Shown here: positions 28,420 through 29,765 of the stretch, piece by piece | Position numbering within the stretch: the first letter of the stretch is position 1 | Layout: each line of letters starts with the position of its first letter | NCBI GenBank assembly: GCA_036498265.1 | Contig: DASYFT010000033.1 | Span: 1 to 29,765, forward strand | From: Palsa-744 sp036498265 | GTDB taxonomy: Bacteria > Actinomycetota > Thermoleophilia > Solirubrobacterales > Solirubrobacteraceae | DNA: 29,765 nucleotides | Direction of reading: 5' to 3' | Notes under the pieces: model-generated | What the model saw: only the letters and a program-made list of their open reading frames with translations | What the model was told of the DNA's origin: nothing | Databases searched by the model: none | Program-made: the position numbers and the translations under genes

Positions 28420-29760
28420 ATGTCCGGAAGTCGGCTCGAGGGGAGCCAACTGACGTGTAGAGGAACAGCACGACCGCGACTGCGGTCTCGCACGATCGTC
28501 GTGTTGCTGCTGCTGCTCGGGGCCGTGGGCGCATGCGCGCCGGCTGCGGCCGAGGCCGCCGCTCCGGTGTTGAGCGTCCGCGCCCACACGCTGAAATGGA
28601 CCGCGGTCGGCAAACGCCATCTCTACCGCCTCTCGCGGAGGGTGAAGGGGCTCCCGGCGTACACGCTGCTGCGCACCGTGACCACGCGGAGCCTCACGCC
28701 TCCGGCGCTGCCCGGCGAGACGGTGATGTACCAGGTCAAAGCCGCCTACAACGAAAGCTCCTGGTCGAACCGCGTTTCGATCGCCTACCCGTCGCTCGAA
28801 GAACCCGGGCCCAAAGAAGAACCGCCGCCCAAAGAAGAACCGCCGAAAGAACCGCCGCCCAAAGAACCGCCGCCCAAAGAAGAAGAACATCCGGAAGTTC
28901 CGCCGCCGAGCGGTATGACTGTGGCGGTTGATGCTGGTGGTTGGGGTGCTTCTGCGTTTGGGGATGTGTCGGGGGCTGTGCGGAATGTGCGGTTGGAGTC
29001 GCGGTTCGCGACGGATTCTGAAGTTGGTGGGGCTGCGGCTGCGGGGGTGCGGGTCGCTTCGTGGGTGGTCGGGACGGGTGGTTCGATCGCGTCGATCAAC
29101 CCGGTGGCGATGGCGGCTGAAATCGTTGGTTTGTTCAAGCGGTATGGGAGGGGTGGGAGCTTCTGGGCGGGCCGGCCGGATCTGGGGGGCACTGCGGTGG
29201 AGCTGTTGAACGAGCCGGGGAACCCGTATTTCTGGTCTGACGCGTCTGATTTCGCGGCGTATGCGGCGCTCTCGCGGGTGGTGCATGCGGCGCTTGAAGC
29301 GAACTTCGCGCCGGTCAACCGGCCGAAGCTGCTGCTGTCCTATGACGGTGGCTATGGCGGCTCTGAATACGGCCGGGCGATCTTCGCCGCGGGGGCCGTC
29401 GCGGATGGCGTGACGGTCCACCCCTATGGCGGCAAGACGAACCCGGCGGCGAGCGCCGAAGGGCACCGCGACCGTGCGGTCCAGGCGCACGCCGAGACGG
29501 GGCTGCCGGTCTACGTCACCGAGATCGGCTGGCCGACCGCCGTCGGGCAGCCCGCGACCGGGGACAGCCTGCAGTGGACCGAAGCGCAGCAGGCCGAAAA
29601 CATCAGGAACTTCATCGGCTGGGCCCGCGAAACGAAATACGTGGCGATGGTCGTGATCTTCAACTACGTCGACTACGGCTCAAACGACTACTACGGCATC
29701 GAGCACAAGGACCGCAGCCACAAGACCTCCTACACCACCCTCCACGAAATCAGCGGCTAG
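28420..29760 (+). CDS. Secreted clan GH-A-like glycoside hydrolase with FnIII domain
   Basis: 446 residues. A signal peptide spans ~20-47 (hydrophobic core TIVVLLLLLGAVGA; VGAC could be a lipobox). A fibronectin type III-like domain follows (~48-124). A linker of repeated PKE/PPPKE units runs to ~164. The catalytic domain (~165-446) has the clan GH-A acid/base in LLNEPG (E265) and the nucleophile in YVTEIGWP (E368). The substrate is not determinable; GH5-, GH17- or GH39-like polysaccharidases are the nearest idea. ATG has ribosome site TAAGGGGG at 28408-28415. Residues ~165-210 are identical to the left-edge gene. Codons in ~28916-29340 end mostly in G/T and switch to C/G afterwards, as in a mosaic gene. 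Confidence 0.87.
   Translation: MSGSRLEGSQLTCRGTARPRLRSRTIVVLLLLLGAVGACAPAAAEAAAPVLSVRAHTLKWTAVGKRHLYRLSRRVKGLPAYTLLRTVTTRSLTPPALPGETVMYQVKAAYNESSWSNRVSIAYPSLEEPGPKEEPPPKEEPPKEPPPKEPPPKEEEHPEVPPPSGMTVAVDAGGWGASAFGDVSGAVRNVRLESRFATDSEVGGAAAAGVRVASWVVGTGGSIASINPVAMAAEIVGLFKRYGRGGSFWAGRPDLGGTAVELLNEPGNPYFWSDASDFAAYAALSRVVHAALEANFAPVNRPKLLLSYDGGYGGSEYGRAIFAAGAVADGVTVHPYGGKTNPAASAEGHRDRAVQAHAETGLPVYVTEIGWPTAVGQPATGDSLQWTEAQQAENIRNFIGWARETKYVAMVVIFNYVDYGSNDYYGIEHKDRSHKTSYTTLHEISG
28912..29048 (+). repeat. 137-bp block duplicated in inverted orientation at 1-137
   Basis: Identical to the reverse complement of 1-137. It covers the first ~45 residues of the catalytic domain. The match begins exactly at the linker/domain boundary and may extend past 29048, where the other copy leaves the window. 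Confidence 0.9.
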
Positions 29761-29765
29761 AAACC

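Noticed and set aside
1..29765. tRNA, rRNA, insertion sequences, transposases or attachment sites
   Set aside because: No tRNA-like cloverleaf, rRNA segment, transposase or integrase frame, or terminal inverted repeat of a mobile element was found. The end-to-end inverted match is a gene segment.

Overview
The window looks like a high-GC actinobacterial chromosome. Several things suggest this: strong C/G third-codon bias; the order yebC ... ruvC-ruvA-ruvB ... secDF ... recJ, rel; a CysO-type sulfur carrier; and TANNNT -10 boxes lying a few bases before start codons. A member of Thermoleophilia/Solirubrobacterales is my best guess. That is inference from gene content and not a phylogeny.

Layout. 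1-1016 (-): the 5' part of a secreted glycoside-hydrolase-like gene that runs off the left edge. It carries an unusual His/Arg pentapeptide array. 1255-3734 (-): a coupled pair, a beta-lactamase-fold hydrolase and phosphomannomutase. 3804-5339 (+): yebC and a sugar-nucleotide cytidylyltransferase. 5349-6470 (-): a class III adenylate cyclase. 6562-8727 (+): ruvCAB. 8806-12546 (+): a zinc-ribbon/PAS protein, a fused SecDF and a small membrane protein. 12643-16901 (+): recJ and a bifunctional (p)ppGpp synthetase/hydrolase. 16898-17893 (-): a lipid kinase. 17968-19694 (+): a SAM-I riboswitch, threonine synthase and a CysO-like sulfur carrier. 19761-20924 (-): a small membrane protein and CtaG. 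21030-21449 (+): an FHA protein. 21573-22071 (+): a probable c-di-GMP-I riboswitch, a short frameshifted gene and strong hairpins. 22196-25233 (+): a SLOG/DprA-like protein, an epoxide-hydrolase-like enzyme and a phospholipase D-family enzyme. 25343-26225: small cysteine-rich or stress-type genes on both strands. 26365-28173 (-): a membrane Ser/Thr kinase and a CsbD-like protein. 28420-29760 (+): a second, complete secreted glycoside-hydrolase-like gene.

How it fits together. The centre is housekeeping: Holliday-junction processing, RecJ, protein translocation and the stringent response. The flanks are envelope and environment functions. Two ligand-sensing RNAs stand out. The SAM-I riboswitch puts a threonine-synthase-like PLP enzyme and a sulfur carrier under methionine/SAM control, which suggests a sulfur-carrier route from O-phosphohomoserine. 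The putative c-di-GMP-I aptamer precedes a roughly 70-residue gene that needs one base removed to be read through. Most promoter-proximal housekeeping genes appear leaderless, whereas the small stress-type genes have clear Shine-Dalgarno sequences.

The two ends of the window carry the same 137-bp catalytic-domain segment in opposite orientation. They are paralogues with unrelated N-terminal modules.
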